NCBI RefSeq assembly: GCF_021341785.1 | Contig: NZ_JAJTTF010000005.1 | Span: 62,001 to 126,000 of the forward strand | From: Microbacterium sp. Au-Mic1 | GTDB lineage: Bacteria; Actinomycetota; Actinomycetes; Actinomycetales; Microbacteriaceae | Reading direction: 5' to 3' | Length of the DNA: 64,000 nt | Part shown: one piece after another, positions 25,735 through 35,412 of the stretch | How the letters are laid out: the number at the start of each line of letters is the position of its first letter | How positions within the stretch are numbered: the first letter of the stretch is position 1 | Notes under the pieces: model-generated | What the model was told of the DNA's origin: nothing | The model's database searches: none | Seen by the model: only the letters and a program-made list of their open reading frames with translations | Translations under genes and position numbers: made by a program

Positions 25735-27840
25735 TCAGATGTCCAGGAAGCGGACGTCCTTGGCGTTGCGCTGGATGAAGCTGCGGCGGGACTCGACGTC
25801 CTCGCCCATCAGCACGCTGAAGATCTCGTCCGCGGCGGCGGCGTCGTCGATCGTGATCTGGCGGAGCGTGCGCGTGGTGTGATCCATCGTGGTCTCCCAC
25901 AGCTCCTTGGCGTTCATCTCGCCCAGACCCTTGTAGCGCTGGATGCCGGCTTCCTTCGGGATCCGCTTGCCGTTCGCGAGGCCGTGCTCGAGCAGCGCGT
26001 CGCGCTCCGCGTCGGAGTACACGTACTCGTGCGGCGAGTTCGTCCACTTCAGGCGGTACAGCGGCGGCATCGCGAGGAACACGAAGCCGGCCTCGATGAG
26101 CCCGCGCATGTAGCGGAACAGCAGCGTCAGCAGCAGCGTCGTGATGTGCTGGCCGTCGACGTCGGCATCCGCCATGAGCACGATCTTGTGATAGCGCGCC
26201 TTGCCGAGATCGAAGTCCTCGCCGATGCCGGTGCCGAACGCCTGGATCATCGCCTGGACCTCTTTGTTGGCCAGGGCCTTGTCGAGACGCGCGCGCTCGA
26301 CGTTGAGGATCTTGCCGCGCAGCGCCAGGATCGCCTGCGTGTGCGGGTCGCGCCCCTGCACGGCGGAGCCGCCGGCCGAGTCGCCCTCCACGAGGAAGAT
26401 CTCCGAGATCGACGGATCCTTGCTCGTGCAGTCCTTGAGCTTGTCGGGCATCGCGGCCGACTCGAAGACGCTCTTGCGGCGCGCGGTCTCACGCGCCTTG
26501 CGCGCCGCCATGCGGGCGGTCGCGGCTTCGACGGCCTTCGTCACGACATTCTTGGCCTGCTTCGGGTTGCGGTCGAACCAGTCGCCGAGCTGGTCGCCGA
26601 CCACCTTCTGCGTGAAGGCCTTCGCCTCCGTGTTGCCGAGTTTGGTCTTCGTCTGGCCCTCGAACTGCGGTTCGCCGAGCTTGATCGAGATGACGGCGGT
26701 CAGACCCTCGCGCACGTCGTCGCCGGTGAGGTTGTCGTCCTTCTCCTTGAGGATGTTGTTGGCACGCGCATAGCGGTTGACGAGTGTCGTCAGCGCCGCG
26801 CGGAAGCCCTCCTCATGGGTGCCGCCCTCGTGCGTGTTGATGGTGTTCGCATAGGTGAACACGTTCTCGGTGTAGCCCGTGGTCCACTGCATCGCGACCT
26901 CGAGCGAGATCTTGCGCGAGGTGTCCTCCGACTCGAAGGCGATGATCTCGTCGTTGACGACCTCGGCCTTGCGCACGTGGTTGAGGTACTCGACGTAGTC
27001 GACGAGACCGCGCTCGTAGAAGAACACGTCCGCGCGCTGGTGGGTGACGACGGTGCCGTCGACCTCCTCGTCGACCGTCGCGCCCTCGCGCTCGTCGAGC
27101 AGCTCGATGCGCAGCCCCTTGTTCAGGAACGCCATCTGCTGGAAGCGGGTGCGCAGGGTGTCGTACTCGAACTCGACCGTCTCGGTGAAGATCTCCGCGT
27201 CCGGCCAGAACGTGATCGCCGTTCCGGTCTCGGTCGTGGGCTCGCCCTTCTCGAGCTGCTGCTGCGGGGCGCCGCCGTCGGCGAAACGGTGCCTCCAGAC
27301 GAAGCCCTTCTGCTTGACCTCGACGTCGAACCGGGTCGACAGCGCGTTGACGACCGAGGATCCGACGCCGTGCAGACCGCCGGAGACCGCATACGCGCCC
27401 CCGCCGAACTTGCCGCCGGCGTGCAGGATCGTGAGCACGACCTCGACCGTCGACTTGGTCGGGTCGGAGGAGTGCGGGTCAACCGGGATCCCACGGCCGT
27501 TGTCGATGACGCGGACGCCGCCGTCGGCGAGGAGCGTGACGAGGATCTTGTCGGCGTAACCGGCGAGCGCCTCGTCGACGGAGTTGTCCACGATCTCGTA
27601 CACCAGGTGGTGCAGACCACGCGGTCCGGTCGAGCCGATGTACATGCCGGGGCGCTTGCGCACCGCCTCGAGGCCCTCGAGGATCTGGATCGAGTCGGCT
27701 CCGTACTCCACTTCTGGGGCAGGCTTCGCCGCCTCGGCGGGCACGGTCGGCTTCGTCGCGGATCCGGGTGCTTCTGCCCCCGTCTGGGTCGAGTCGTTCA
27801 TGGTCGATTCGTGCGCGTCAGAGGGGGTTTCAGGCGTCAT
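25735..27840 (-). CDS. gyrB: DNA gyrase subunit B
   Basis: 701 residues. GHKL ATPase motifs are visible: [51 protein letters not shown]. The TOPRIM metal-binding part carries EGDSAGGSA and [12 protein letters not shown]. The C-terminus has the conserved [17 protein letters not shown]. It drives ATP-dependent supercoiling with GyrA. The first 42 residues before [12 protein letters not shown] are a low-complexity extension, and no Shine-Dalgarno precedes the ATG at 27840, so the ATG at 27798 (MNDSTQ) remains possible. A TAGACT -10 lies at 27877-27882. Confidence 0.97.
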   Translation of the reverse strand: MTPETPSDAHESTMNDSTQTGAEAPGSATKPTVPAEAAKPAPEVEYGADSIQILEGLEAVRKRPGMYIGSTGPRGLHHLVYEIVDNSVDEALAGYADKILVTLLADGGVRVIDNGRGIPVDPHSSDPTKSTVEVVLTILHAGGKFGGGAYAVSGGLHGVGSSVVNALSTRFDVEVKQKGFVWRHRFADGGAPQQQLEKGEPTTETGTAITFWPDAEIFTETVEFEYDTLRTRFQQMAFLNKGLRIELLDEREGATVDEEVDGTVVTHQRADVFFYERGLVDYVEYLNHVRKAEVVNDEIIAFESEDTSRKISLEVAMQWTTGYTENVFTYANTINTHEGGTHEEGFRAALTTLVNRYARANNILKEKDDNLTGDDVREGLTAVISIKLGEPQFEGQTKTKLGNTEAKAFTQKVVGDQLGDWFDRNPKQAKNVVTKAVEAATARMAARKARETARRKSVFESAAMPDKLKDCTSKDPSISEIFLVEGDSAGGSAVQGRDPHTQAILALRGKILNVERARLDKALANKEVQAMIQAFGTGIGEDFDLGKARYHKIVLMADADVDGQHITTLLLTLLFRYMRGLIEAGFVFLAMPPLYRLKWTNSPHEYVYSDAERDALLEHGLANGKRIPKEAGIQRYKGLGEMNAKELWETTMDHTTRTLRQITIDDAAAADEIFSVLMGEDVESRRSFIQRNAKDVRFLDI

Positions 27841-27876
27841 CTGAGGGGAGGCTCCACATCGAAGATCTAGACGCTC

Positions 27877-27882
27877 AGTCTA
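27877..27882 (-). promoter_or_regulatory. -10 hexamer upstream of gyrB
   Basis: TAGACT on the minus strand, 36 nt before the gyrB ATG. No clear -35. Best visible promoter element in the gap between dciA and gyrB. Confidence 0.35.
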
Positions 27883-27958
27883 TCGGAAAGACCCCTTCCT
27901 GTCTCGTTGTACGCGCTTCTGCGCGCCTGAAGTCCCCTGGGACGGGATGGATCTTGTC

Positions 27959-28450
27959 CTAACCGTAGGTATCGCGCGGACCGCGCCCTGGAGCGACTCT
28001 GGGGCCCCATTTCCATGAAGGAACGTCCGGCCCGACGAAGCGGATGTTCTCCACGCCGGCCTCCGGGTACCGCCGTCCGATCTCCGTGATGATCACCGCG
28101 CGCATGTACTGCAGGTTCTTCGCCCACGCCGTGGAGTCGCACTTCACGGTGAGCATGCCGCCCTCCAGCGACACCGGCTCGGAGTGCTTCGCGGTGTCTG
28201 GACCGGCCAGCTCCGCCCACTGCAGCACGAGGTCCTCGCGGCTGAGTGCCGCCTCCCAGCCCGCATCCTTGGTGAGCTTGGCGAGCACGTCGCCGAGCGT
28301 GCCGGGGTCACGTCCCGCGGTGAACGGCGCGTTCTCGTCGTCGACGAGGCGCTTCTTGCGCTTCCAGTTCTTGGAACTCGGCTTCAGCCCGCGGAGGCGC
28401 AGGTAGGTCGAGATCGTCTCCGGGACATCCTGCTCGTCAGGCCCGGTCAT
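27959..28450 (-). CDS. dciA: DUF721 protein, DciA-type helicase loader
   Basis: 163 residues from the ATG at 28450; recF ends at 28437, giving a 14-bp overlap. The DUF721 domain sits at about 60-140: LGDVLAKLTKDAGWEAALSR, the VKCDSTAWAKNLQYMRAVII core, and RRYPEAGVENIRFVGP. Members of this family bind DnaB and assist its loading in bacteria without DnaC, and the location between recF and gyrB near the origin is conserved in actinobacteria. The basic N-terminus (KRKKR) fits nucleic-acid contact. Confidence 0.9.
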   Translation of the reverse strand: MTGPDEQDVPETISTYLRLRGLKPSSKNWKRKKRLVDDENAPFTAGRDPGTLGDVLAKLTKDAGWEAALSREDLVLQWAELAGPDTAKHSEPVSLEGGMLTVKCDSTAWAKNLQYMRAVIITEIGRRYPEAGVENIRFVGPDVPSWKWGPRVAPGRGPRDTYG

Positions 28451-29606
28451 CGTCGACCTCGCGCTCATCGGTGATGGTGCCCGCAGAGATCCGCACCACG
28501 TGGCGATGCAGCACCTCGGGGATGTCCTCCTCCACGGCCGCGGTCACCAGCACCTGCTCGTAGCCGGCCGTGATGCCGGCGAGACGCCGGCGCCGCTCCG
28601 CGTCGAGCTCGGCGAACACGTCGTCGAGGATGAGCACCGGATCCCCGGCCGGGGATTCGGCCCGCAGCAGCTCCGCCGAAGCGAGGCGCAGCGCGAGCGC
28701 GATCGACCACGACTCCCCATGGGAGGCATAGCCCTTCACGGGCAGGTCGCGCACCCGCAGCACGAGATCGTCACGGTGAGGTCCGACCAGGGTGAGCCCG
28801 CGCTCGAGCTCGGCGGAGCGCTTCGCTGCGAGCGCAGTACGGAACAGGTCGGCCGTGGATCCCGGCGCGGATGCTTCCTCGGCGTCGTCCCCCTCTTCGG
28901 GGTCGCCGCCGCGGATCGACTGAGCCCAGTGCAGGCGCGGGTCGTGGTCCTCGCCGGCGATCGCGGAGTAGGCGTCGGCGAGCCCCGGCTGCAGATCTGC
29001 GGCGAGGCGGGAGCGTGCATCGATGATCTCTGATCCGAGCGCGACGAGCTTGTCGTCCCAGACGTCCAGCGTCGTCAGGGACTCGGCCTTCATACCGCGG
29101 GCGCGGGCGGACTTCAGCAGCGCCGTGCGCTGGCGCAGTACGCGGTCGTAGTCGCCGAGCACCGCGGTCATGCGCGGAGTGCGCTGGATCAGCAGTTGGT
29201 CGGCGAAGCGGCGCCGGGAGGACGGATCCCCGCGCACGATCTGCAGATCCTCCGGAGCGAACAGCACGACATGGGCGTACCGGGGCAGATCCGCGGTGCG
29301 TCCCGGAGCCCCGTTGATCCGCGCCTTGTTCGAACCCTGCCGGTTGATCTGCACCTCGATCAGGACTTTCCTCTGGCCGTGCGCGAGTCGTGCGCGGACG
29401 ATGCCCGCATCCTGGCCGTCGCGCACCATCGGGGCATCGGAGGACACCCGGTGCGAGCCGAGGGTGGCGAGGAACACGATCGCTTCGGCGAGGTTCGTCT
29501 TACCCTGTCCGTTGCGGCCGACGAGGACGTTCGGGCCGCGGTGCAGCGCGAGTTCGGCGGTCGCGTAATTGCGGAAATCCACGAGGCTGAGATGCTCCAC
29601 AATCAC
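28437..29606 (-). CDS. recF: DNA replication and repair protein RecF
   Basis: 389 residues from the GTG at 29606 (VIVEHLSLVDFRNY), chosen because the preceding ten residues are not part of the family N-terminus. Walker A GRNGQGKTNL, the ABC-like signature in the segment HGESWSIALALRLASAELL and Walker B PVLILDDVFAELDAERR show an SMC-like ATPase head. RecF helps RecR load RecA at single-strand gaps. It is separated from dnaN by a GNAT gene here and overlaps dciA. Confidence 0.95.
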   Translation of the reverse strand: MIVEHLSLVDFRNYATAELALHRGPNVLVGRNGQGKTNLAEAIVFLATLGSHRVSSDAPMVRDGQDAGIVRARLAHGQRKVLIEVQINRQGSNKARINGAPGRTADLPRYAHVVLFAPEDLQIVRGDPSSRRRFADQLLIQRTPRMTAVLGDYDRVLRQRTALLKSARARGMKAESLTTLDVWDDKLVALGSEIIDARSRLAADLQPGLADAYSAIAGEDHDPRLHWAQSIRGGDPEEGDDAEEASAPGSTADLFRTALAAKRSAELERGLTLVGPHRDDLVLRVRDLPVKGYASHGESWSIALALRLASAELLRAESPAGDPVLILDDVFAELDAERRRRLAGITAGYEQVLVTAAVEEDIPEVLHRHVVRISAGTITDEREVDDDRA

Positions 29607-29659
29607 CCGAGCAACCTTACCCGCGGGCCCCGACACCCGGCTCGGGGTGGGGCTCCGGT

Positions 29660-30112
29660 TCAGAGCGCGCGGGCGACGTAGACCATGCCGCCCTCGCGGC
29701 GGATCTCGCTCATGCCCGACCGCGCCAGCACCGCGAGAGAGGCGAGATTCGTCTCCTCGGTGTCGGCGATCGCGCGTACCGCCCCGTGATCGGCCGCGAT
29801 GCGCAGGCCCTCCGTGACAGCAGCCGTCGCGAGGCCGCGTCCGCGGGCGGCGGGGATCAACCCGTACCCGAACTCCACCGTTCCGGACTCGTCCGGCGGA
29901 CCGAAGAAGCCGAATCCGCCGACCGCAATGCCCTCGCCATCACGGATGGCGTAGAGCGTGAAGACCGGATCCGCCTTTTCGCGAGCGGCGAGCGACCGCA
30001 GCGGCACCAGCTCGTCCTCGAACGGGTACTGGGGGTGCCAGTCGTCACCCGACCGCTCGTCGCGGGCGACGATCCGCGCCGCGAGCGCGGGATCGATCGG
30101 ATCCAGTCTCAT
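29660..30112 (-). CDS. GNAT-family N-acetyltransferase inserted between dnaN and recF
   Basis: 150 residues. The acetyl-CoA binding motif A is IPAARGRGLATAAVTEGLRI (RGRGLA). The upstream beta-strand region shows FGFFGPPDESGTVEFGYGLI and the C-terminus ends in SEIRREGGMVYVARAL, typical of the RimJ/RimL-like branch. It acetylates an amine of an unknown substrate. It starts 5 bp after the dnaN stop and ends 53 bp before recF, so it is co-transcribed in the replication operon. Presence here, rather than the 6-phosphogluconate dehydrogenase gene seen at this place in some relatives, suggests an accessory insertion. Confidence 0.9.
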   Translation of the reverse strand: MRLDPIDPALAARIVARDERSGDDWHPQYPFEDELVPLRSLAAREKADPVFTLYAIRDGEGIAVGGFGFFGPPDESGTVEFGYGLIPAARGRGLATAAVTEGLRIAADHGAVRAIADTEETNLASLAVLARSGMSEIRREGGMVYVARAL

Positions 30113-30117
30113 CCCGC

Positions 30118-31257
30118 TCAGCGCAGCAGGAGGTTCGGCTGCAGCAGGTACTTGAACGAGTCGAGGCCGGCCGCGTCGACCGAGGTCTGGCTCGTGATCA
30201 GCACCGGGCTGAGCTTGTTCGCATTGTCCGAGGACGTGAACGTGACGCGCACGAACTCGCTCTTGAGCGCGCCGAGCGCCTCGAGCAGGTACTGCGGGTT
30301 CAGGCCCAGCGTCACCTCTTCGCCGTTGAGGTGGGCGTCGACCGATTCGGACGCGCGGGCCTGTTCTCCGCCGGAGGCGTCCATGGTTACATCCGACGTG
30401 TCGAACGTGAAACGCAGCGGTGCGGAGCGGTCCAGCACGAGCGCGACGCGGCGCACGGCCTCGGTGAGGTCGGCGGTGTTCACCACGGCGTGGTGGTCGG
30501 TCTGCTCCGGGAAAAGACGGCGGACCGGGGGGAAGTTGCCCTTGATGAGCAGCGACGTGACGGTCTTGTTGCCCGCCGTGAACGCGATGATCTCGCGGTC
30601 ACCGGCGCCCGAGAACGAGATCTGGATGGTGCCGGCGTGACCGAAGGTCTTGCCGACCTCCTGCAGCGTGCGGGCAGGCACGAGCGCCGTCTGCTCCACG
30701 GCCTCTCCGTCCCACGGCACGTCGCGCAGCGACACCCGGTAACGGTCCGTGGCGACGAGGCTCAGCGTGTTCTCGCCGACCTCGAGCTGCACGCCGGTGA
30801 GCACGGGCGTGACGTCGTCGCGGGATGCGGCGAAGGCGACCTGGGCGATCGCGGTGCCGAAGTCCTCGGCGGGCACGACGCCGCTGGTGCCGGACACCTC
30901 CGGGATCGAGGGATACTCCTCGACGGGCATGGCGGCGAGGGTGAAGCGGGCGGATCCGCAGCGCACGGCGATGCCGCCGTCCTCCTCGACCGAGATCTCG
31001 ATCGGAGCGTTGGGCAGGCGGCTGGCGATGTCGGACAGCAGACGACCGTGCACGAGGATCGTGCCGGGCTCGTCCACCGTGGCCTCGATGGTCGTGCGAG
31101 CGGACGCCTCGTAGTCGAATGCCGAGAGCGTGAGCCCTTCGTCACCGGCCTCGATCAGCACACCGGCCAGGATCGGCTGCGGGTTGCGCTGAGGCAGCAG
31201 CTTGACGACGAAGGACACAGCTTCGCTGAAGACATCGCGATTGACCTGGAACCTCAC
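30118..31257 (-). CDS. dnaN: DNA polymerase III sliding clamp, beta subunit
   Basis: 379 residues from the GTG at 31257, where the sequence begins RFQVNRDVFSEAVSFVVKLL as in the family. A strong GGAGGAG lies just upstream, so the longer frame reaching 31341 is rejected. Three similar clamp domains are recognisable, with the repeats around ILAGVLIEAGDEGLTLS, PVLTGVQLEVGENTLSLVAT and a final VLITSQTSVDAAGLDSFKYL. It forms a dimeric ring around DNA and tethers the replicase. It is transcribed away from oriC, next to the GNAT gene. Confidence 0.97.
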   Translation of the reverse strand: MRFQVNRDVFSEAVSFVVKLLPQRNPQPILAGVLIEAGDEGLTLSAFDYEASARTTIEATVDEPGTILVHGRLLSDIASRLPNAPIEISVEEDGGIAVRCGSARFTLAAMPVEEYPSIPEVSGTSGVVPAEDFGTAIAQVAFAASRDDVTPVLTGVQLEVGENTLSLVATDRYRVSLRDVPWDGEAVEQTALVPARTLQEVGKTFGHAGTIQISFSGAGDREIIAFTAGNKTVTSLLIKGNFPPVRRLFPEQTDHHAVVNTADLTEAVRRVALVLDRSAPLRFTFDTSDVTMDASGGEQARASESVDAHLNGEEVTLGLNPQYLLEALGALKSEFVRVTFTSSDNANKLSPVLITSQTSVDAAGLDSFKYLLQPNLLLR

Positions 31258-31770
31258 GGCGCTCCTCCGTCGACTCGATGCGGAGAATGACATGCTTCTC
31301 CGCCCCATGGCACACACCAGGGGATCCCATGCTAATGCCACGCGGTGTCAGGTCCAGGTCGAAGTGCTCCGGATCGGGATCTATCCCCAGCCGGGCAGTG
31401 GGTGGTGATCGATGGACCGAGATTCGAAAGGAGTTCTTAACGGTGTTAACGCCTGTGGATACTGTGGATAAGTCTGGGGATGCTTTGCGGCTCTAGGGAA
31501 CTACAGACGTGTGAGTTGTGGAGACCCTGCGGAAACAGTGGGGTTTCGGGCTGTCCTCTGCCGATCCGGTTCACCGAGTTATCCACAGATCGGGGGTCCT
31601 GATGGGGATTCCACACCGTCGCGATCCCGAGATATCCCCAAGTTATCCACATGTGGACTTCCGGGCGGGGCGGATGCCAGAATTCGCGCCGCTGACGCGG
31701 AAGGGTCGCTGACGGCGCTCCTGCGATCGCGGAGAGGGGGTCCCGTGTGGGGAGGGATCCGTGCGGAGGG
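31258..31770. other. oriC: Chromosomal replication origin oriC (between dnaA and dnaN)
   Basis: 513 bp without genes. DnaA boxes: TGTGGATAA at 31463-31471, TTATCCACA at 31579-31587 and 31643-31651 are perfect; TGTGGATAC at 31454-31462 has one mismatch. AT-rich GTTCTTAACGGTGTTAAC (31433-31450) next to the first boxes is the best candidate for the unwinding element. The dnaA and dnaN genes border it, as in other actinobacteria. The exact start sites of replication are not shown by sequence. Confidence 0.85.
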
Positions 31771-33171
31771 TCAGCGCCGGCTGAGCTGGGCGGTGATCTC
31801 GGTGACCTGGTTGAAGATGGCGCGGCGCTCCTTCATGAGCTCGCTGATCTTCTTGTACGCGTACATCACGGTGGTGTGGTCGCGGTTGCCGAACAGCTGG
31901 CCGATCTTCGGCAGGGAGAGGTTGGTGCGCTCCCGGCACAGGTACATCGCGATCTGCCGTGCGGTCGCGATCTGCTGCGACCGGCTGGATCCGTAGAGGT
32001 CGTCTTCGCTGAGCTTGAAGTAGTTCGCCGTCGTCGTGATGATGTCGGTCGGCGAGATGATGCTGTCCTCGTCCTGATCGACGATGTCGCGCAGCGCGGT
32101 CTGCGCGGTGGCGATGTCGAGCGCGGAGCGGTTCAGGTTGGCGAACGCGGTGGCGCGGATGAGTGCGCCCTCGAGTTCGCGGATGTTGGACGACACCTTC
32201 GTGGCGATGTACTCGAGCACGTCGTCCGGCACGTGCAGCTGCTCGCTCTGCGCCTTCTTGCGCAGGATCGCGATGCGCGTCTCGAGGTCGGGCGCCTGTA
32301 CATCGGTGATGAGGCCCCACTCGAACCGGCTGCGCATGCGCTCCTCGAAGCCGGTGAGGTGCTTCGGCGGCAGATCGCTGGTGATCACGACCTGCTTGTT
32401 GTGATCGTGCAGCTGGTTGAAGGTGTGGAAGAACGCTTCCTGCGTCTCCGCCCGGCCCTGCAGGAACTGGATGTCGTCGATCATCAGGATGTCGACTTCG
32501 CGATAGCGCGCCTGGAAGGCGGATCCGCGGTTGTTCGCGATCGAGTTGATGAAGTCGTTCGTGAACTCCTCGCTCGACACGTAACGCACCTTGACCCCGG
32601 CGTACAGCGACTGGGCGTAGTCGCCGATCGCGTGCAGCAGGTGCGTCTTGCCCAGACCCGGTCCGCCGTAGATGAACAGCGGGTTGTAGGCCTTGGCCGG
32701 CGCCTCGGCCACGGCCACGGCGGCGGCGTGCGCGAAGCGGTTGGACTGGCCGATGACGAAGTTGTCGAAGACGTACTTGGGATTCAGCCGCGACTCATGC
32801 CGGATCGGGGTCGGCTGCTGCTCGATGGGGGATTCGATCCGGGCGTTCTCCTGCCGACCCGGTGCGAAGTCGGAGACCGGGATCGGGACGGTCTGCTGCT
32901 CCACCATGTCGTGGTTGACCGTGACACGGAACGAGGTGACCTCGTCGCCGATGCGGGCGAGGGCTTCCATGATCGGCAGCCGGAGGCGCTTGTTGATCTG
33001 CCCCGCGGTGAGGTCGTTCGGGACCTCCAGGTAGAGAGTGGCCGTCATGACACCCGCCGGGACGGCGAGGTTGAGGAAGCCCTGCAGAGGAGCGGAGACG
33101 CGCTCGTCTCGGGCCAGCTCCGCGAGAAGTTCGTCCCAGATGGGGACTTCGGACTCTGCGGCTGCGGACAT
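31771..33171 (-). CDS. dnaA: Chromosomal replication initiator DnaA
   Basis: 466 residues from the ATG at 33171; GGGGGAACC precedes it. An in-frame ATG 42 bp upstream gives a non-conserved extension and is rejected. Domain I (WDELLAELARDER) and the linker lead to the AAA+ domain with Walker A GGPGLGKTHLLHAI, Walker B ILMIDDIQFLQG and the sensor region VVITSDLPPKHL. The C-terminal DNA-binding domain has RDHTTVMYAYKKI, which contacts the DnaA box. It initiates replication at the adjacent oriC. Confidence 0.98.
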   Translation of the reverse strand: MSAAAESEVPIWDELLAELARDERVSAPLQGFLNLAVPAGVMTATLYLEVPNDLTAGQINKRLRLPIMEALARIGDEVTSFRVTVNHDMVEQQTVPIPVSDFAPGRQENARIESPIEQQPTPIRHESRLNPKYVFDNFVIGQSNRFAHAAAVAVAEAPAKAYNPLFIYGGPGLGKTHLLHAIGDYAQSLYAGVKVRYVSSEEFTNDFINSIANNRGSAFQARYREVDILMIDDIQFLQGRAETQEAFFHTFNQLHDHNKQVVITSDLPPKHLTGFEERMRSRFEWGLITDVQAPDLETRIAILRKKAQSEQLHVPDDVLEYIATKVSSNIRELEGALIRATAFANLNRSALDIATAQTALRDIVDQDEDSIISPTDIITTTANYFKLSEDDLYGSSRSQQIATARQIAMYLCRERTNLSLPKIGQLFGNRDHTTVMYAYKKISELMKERRAIFNQVTEITAQLSRR

Positions 33172-33472
33172 GGTTCCCCCGGGCGACTCGGCACAGCGGG
33201 CGAACATGGACACGCTGCCTGTGGATAACTGCTCGTGCCACGGTAGTCAGCCTGGGCCGCGAGGGCAACCTGCGACTGGGAACGGGCGACGGCGTGTCCC
33301 TGTTGAAGGATCCCTCCACAGATGTGGATAATGGTCCTTTCGCCTGCTCGGTTTGCGATGTCGGGGTCGACGTCGTAGCCTTAATCGGTTGACTTATGCC
33401 ATTTCGGCAGTCTTTGTCCACCGTCTCCGGCCGCATCGATCCCGGTGACAGCTTCCCTTCCCCGGAGAAATC
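33172..33472. promoter_or_regulatory. Divergent promoter region of dnaA and rpmH with DnaA boxes
   Basis: 301 bp without genes. Two perfect DnaA boxes (TGTGGATAA) lie at 33220-33228 and 33323-33331, on the side of dnaA, which suggests autoregulation or a second origin element. AT-rich sequence with TTGACT (33389-33394) lies toward rpmH and may be its -35; the -10 is not clear. Confidence 0.6.
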
Positions 33473-33610
33473 ATGAGCAAGCGCACTTTCCAGCCCAACA
33501 ACCGTCGTCGCGCCAAGAAGCACGGCTTCCGTGCCCGCATGCGCACCCGCGCCGGCCGCGCCATCCTTTCGGCACGCCGCACGAAGGGCCGTGTCGAGCT
33601 CTCGGCGTAA
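33473..33610 (+). CDS. rpmH: 50S ribosomal protein L34
   Basis: 45 residues, very basic: [20 protein letters not shown] and the family end GRVELSA. It is a small protein of the large ribosomal subunit. It is the first gene of the plus-strand block running away from oriC, 3 nt before rnpA. Not a long frame, but its identity is unmistakable. Confidence 0.97.
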   Translation: MSKRTFQPNNRRRAKKHGFRARMRTRAGRAILSARRTKGRVELSA

Positions 33611-33613
33611 TCC

Positions 33614-33946
33614 GTGCTCGCCCGCCCGCATCGCCTCGTCCGCGGGTCCGACTACCGCACGGTGGTTCGGCGCGGGCGACGATACGGCGGGCCGCGACTG
33701 GTCGTCTCGGTGCTCGACACCGGTGAGCAACGACCCGTGCGCTTCGGCTTCATCGTGAGCAAGCAGGTGGGGAACGCTGTGATCCGGAACACCGTCCGAC
33801 GACGGTTGAAGGACGCATGCGCCCGTCAACTCCCGCTGCGGGACGGCGTCGACATCGTCATCCGCGCCCTGCCCTCCGCGGCGGAGGCGCCTTTCGTCGA
33901 ACTGCTGTCGGATCTGGGACGGGCAGTCGACAGGGGCGTGCGATGA
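33614..33946 (+). CDS. rnpA: Ribonuclease P protein component
   Basis: 110 residues from a GTG, 3 nt after rpmH. The RNR motif region is visible in [22 protein letters not shown], preceded by [10 protein letters not shown]. It binds the RNase P RNA and helps remove tRNA 5' leaders. The TGA overlaps the yidD ATG (ATGA). Confidence 0.96.
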   Translation: MLARPHRLVRGSDYRTVVRRGRRYGGPRLVVSVLDTGEQRPVRFGFIVSKQVGNAVIRNTVRRRLKDACARQLPLRDGVDIVIRALPSAAEAPFVELLSDLGRAVDRGVR

Positions 33947-34293
33947 GCGCCTTGCCGGCGTACTCGCGGGGGACCGCCCACCTGCACGCTGCGGATGTGC
34001 TCCGAGCTGTGCCGCTGGTGCCGCGGAATCTGGCGTTGGGATTCCTCACCGCCTACCGCGCTCTGGTCTCGCCGCTGTACGGCGATGTCTGTGCGTACTA
34101 TCCCAGCTGTTCCGCCTACGCTGTAGGAGCGGTGCAGCAGCACGGCGCGGTGAAGGGCGCAGGCCTCTCGGCGTGGCGGATCCTGCGCTGCAATCCCTGG
34201 AGCCACGGCGGTGTGGACGACGTGCCGCCGCACAAGAACTTCCGACACGCCCTCACGCCTCGAGGATTCGTCGTACCCTCCCGAAAGGACTGA
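33943..34293 (+). CDS. yidD: YidD membrane protein insertion efficiency factor
   Basis: 116 residues starting in the rnpA stop. The conserved [40 protein letters not shown] and [16 protein letters not shown] are all present, with the three YidD cysteines (C51, C56 and C83). The first 25 residues are an added segment. It assists YidC-dependent insertion at the inner face of the membrane. Confidence 0.94.
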   Translation: MSALPAYSRGTAHLHAADVLRAVPLVPRNLALGFLTAYRALVSPLYGDVCAYYPSCSAYAVGAVQQHGAVKGAGLSAWRILRCNPWSHGGVDDVPPHKNFRHALTPRGFVVPSRKD

Positions 34294-34296
34294 TCA

Positions 34297-35412
34297 GTGG
34301 GTTCCGACCTCCTGTTTGCCGCGTCTACGACGCCCGCTGCCTCGAGCGGAGGCTTCGATCTGCTCGGCATCGTCATGTGGCCGTTCAAGGCGCTGGTCGA
34401 GGCGATCCTCGTCGCCTGGCATTGGCTGTTCACCGCGATCGGTCTCCCGGGCGCTGCCGGCCTCACTTGGGTCCTGTCGATCGTCGGGCTTGTGCTGGTC
34501 ATCCGCGCCGCGGTGTTCCCGCTCTTCGTGCGCCAGATCAAGAGCCAGCGCAAGATGATGGAAATCGCTCCTGAACTCAAGAAAGTTCAGGAGAAGTACA
34601 AGGGCAAGCGCGACCAGCTGAGTCGCGAGGCGATGAGTCGCGAGACCATGGCGCTGTACAAGAAGCACGGCACGACGCCGATGTCGAGCTGTCTTCCGCT
34701 CCTGGTGCAGATGCCCTTCCTGCTCGGCATGTTCTACACGCTGAGCGATGTGAAGAAGCACGCCATCGCAGGCGAGGGCGGCGTGTGGCTGCTGACGAAG
34801 CAGCTGACCAAGCAGTTCTACGATGCGACGCTGTTCGGGGTCGCTCCGCTGCACACCAGCCTGACCGACGCGGTTCAGCAGAAGCCGGCCGGCTGGGAGA
34901 CCACGGTCGCGATCCTGGTCGTCCTGGTGGTCCTCATGATCGGGTCCCAGTTCTTCACGCAGCTGCAGATCATCTCCAAGAACCTGTCGCCCGAGGCCAA
35001 GACCGGCCAGGCGTACCAGATGCAGAAGATCATGCTGTACATCCTGCCCCTGGGCTTCATCTTCTCGGGTCTGTTCTTCCCGCTCGGCGTGGTCATCTAC
35101 TGGTTCATCAGCAACCTGTGGACGATGGGCCAGCAGTTCCTCGTGCTCCGTGAGATGCCGACTCCCGGATCCGATGCCGCCAAGGCTCGGGAGGAGCGTC
35201 TCGCCCGCAAGGGGAAGGCGATCAACTCCGAGGGCAAGGTCGTGCCGAAGGCCGCCTACGACGCGGAGCAGCAGAAGATGCTGGAAGACGCGGAGCGCCT
35301 TCGTGCGCAGCAGCCCAAGCGGCAGCAGCCCAAGAGCGCCAAGCGTGCCAAGAAGGATCAGGACAGCGCCAAGAAGGACTCTGAGAAGAACGTGAACGGA
35401 GAAAAGGCATGA
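34297..35412 (+). CDS. yidC: Membrane protein insertase YidC
   Basis: 371 residues from a GTG. About five spans in the YidC/Oxa1 core; the hydrophilic groove arginine lies in LVIRAAVFPLFVRQ, followed by the long cytoplasmic coiled-coil loop (EIAPELKKVQEKYKGKRDQL) and LVQMPFLLGMFYTL. The tail after about 290 is lysine- and glutamine-rich (QPKRQQPKSAKRAKKDQD), which would contact the ribosome. It inserts membrane proteins with or without Sec. It is coupled with the jag-type gene by ATGA. Confidence 0.96.
   Translation: MGSDLLFAASTTPAASSGGFDLLGIVMWPFKALVEAILVAWHWLFTAIGLPGAAGLTWVLSIVGLVLVIRAAVFPLFVRQIKSQRKMMEIAPELKKVQEKYKGKRDQLSREAMSRETMALYKKHGTTPMSSCLPLLVQMPFLLGMFYTLSDVKKHAIAGEGGVWLLTKQLTKQFYDATLFGVAPLHTSLTDAVQQKPAGWETTVAILVVLVVLMIGSQFFTQLQIISKNLSPEAKTGQAYQMQKIMLYILPLGFIFSGLFFPLGVVIYWFISNLWTMGQQFLVLREMPTPGSDAAKAREERLARKGKAINSEGKVVPKAAYDAEQQKMLEDAERLRAQQPKRQQPKSAKRAKKDQDSAKKDSEKNVNGEKA

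Noticed and set aside
23516..25882. A 788-residue open frame antisense to gyrA and the gyrA-gyrB gap
   Set aside because: High-GC codon bias in gyrA opens the opposite frame. The product has no domain and is full of R, H, D and V in the pattern typical of reverse-strand shadows.
31258..31341. A longer DnaN reaching 31341
   Set aside because: The added residues are rich in R and S and not conserved, while GGAGGAG directly precedes the GTG at 31257.
33172..33213. A longer DnaA starting at the ATG at 33213
   Set aside because: The 14 added residues are not part of DnaA, and a better-placed ATG with a G-rich upstream site begins MSAAAESEVPIWDELL, the family N-terminus.
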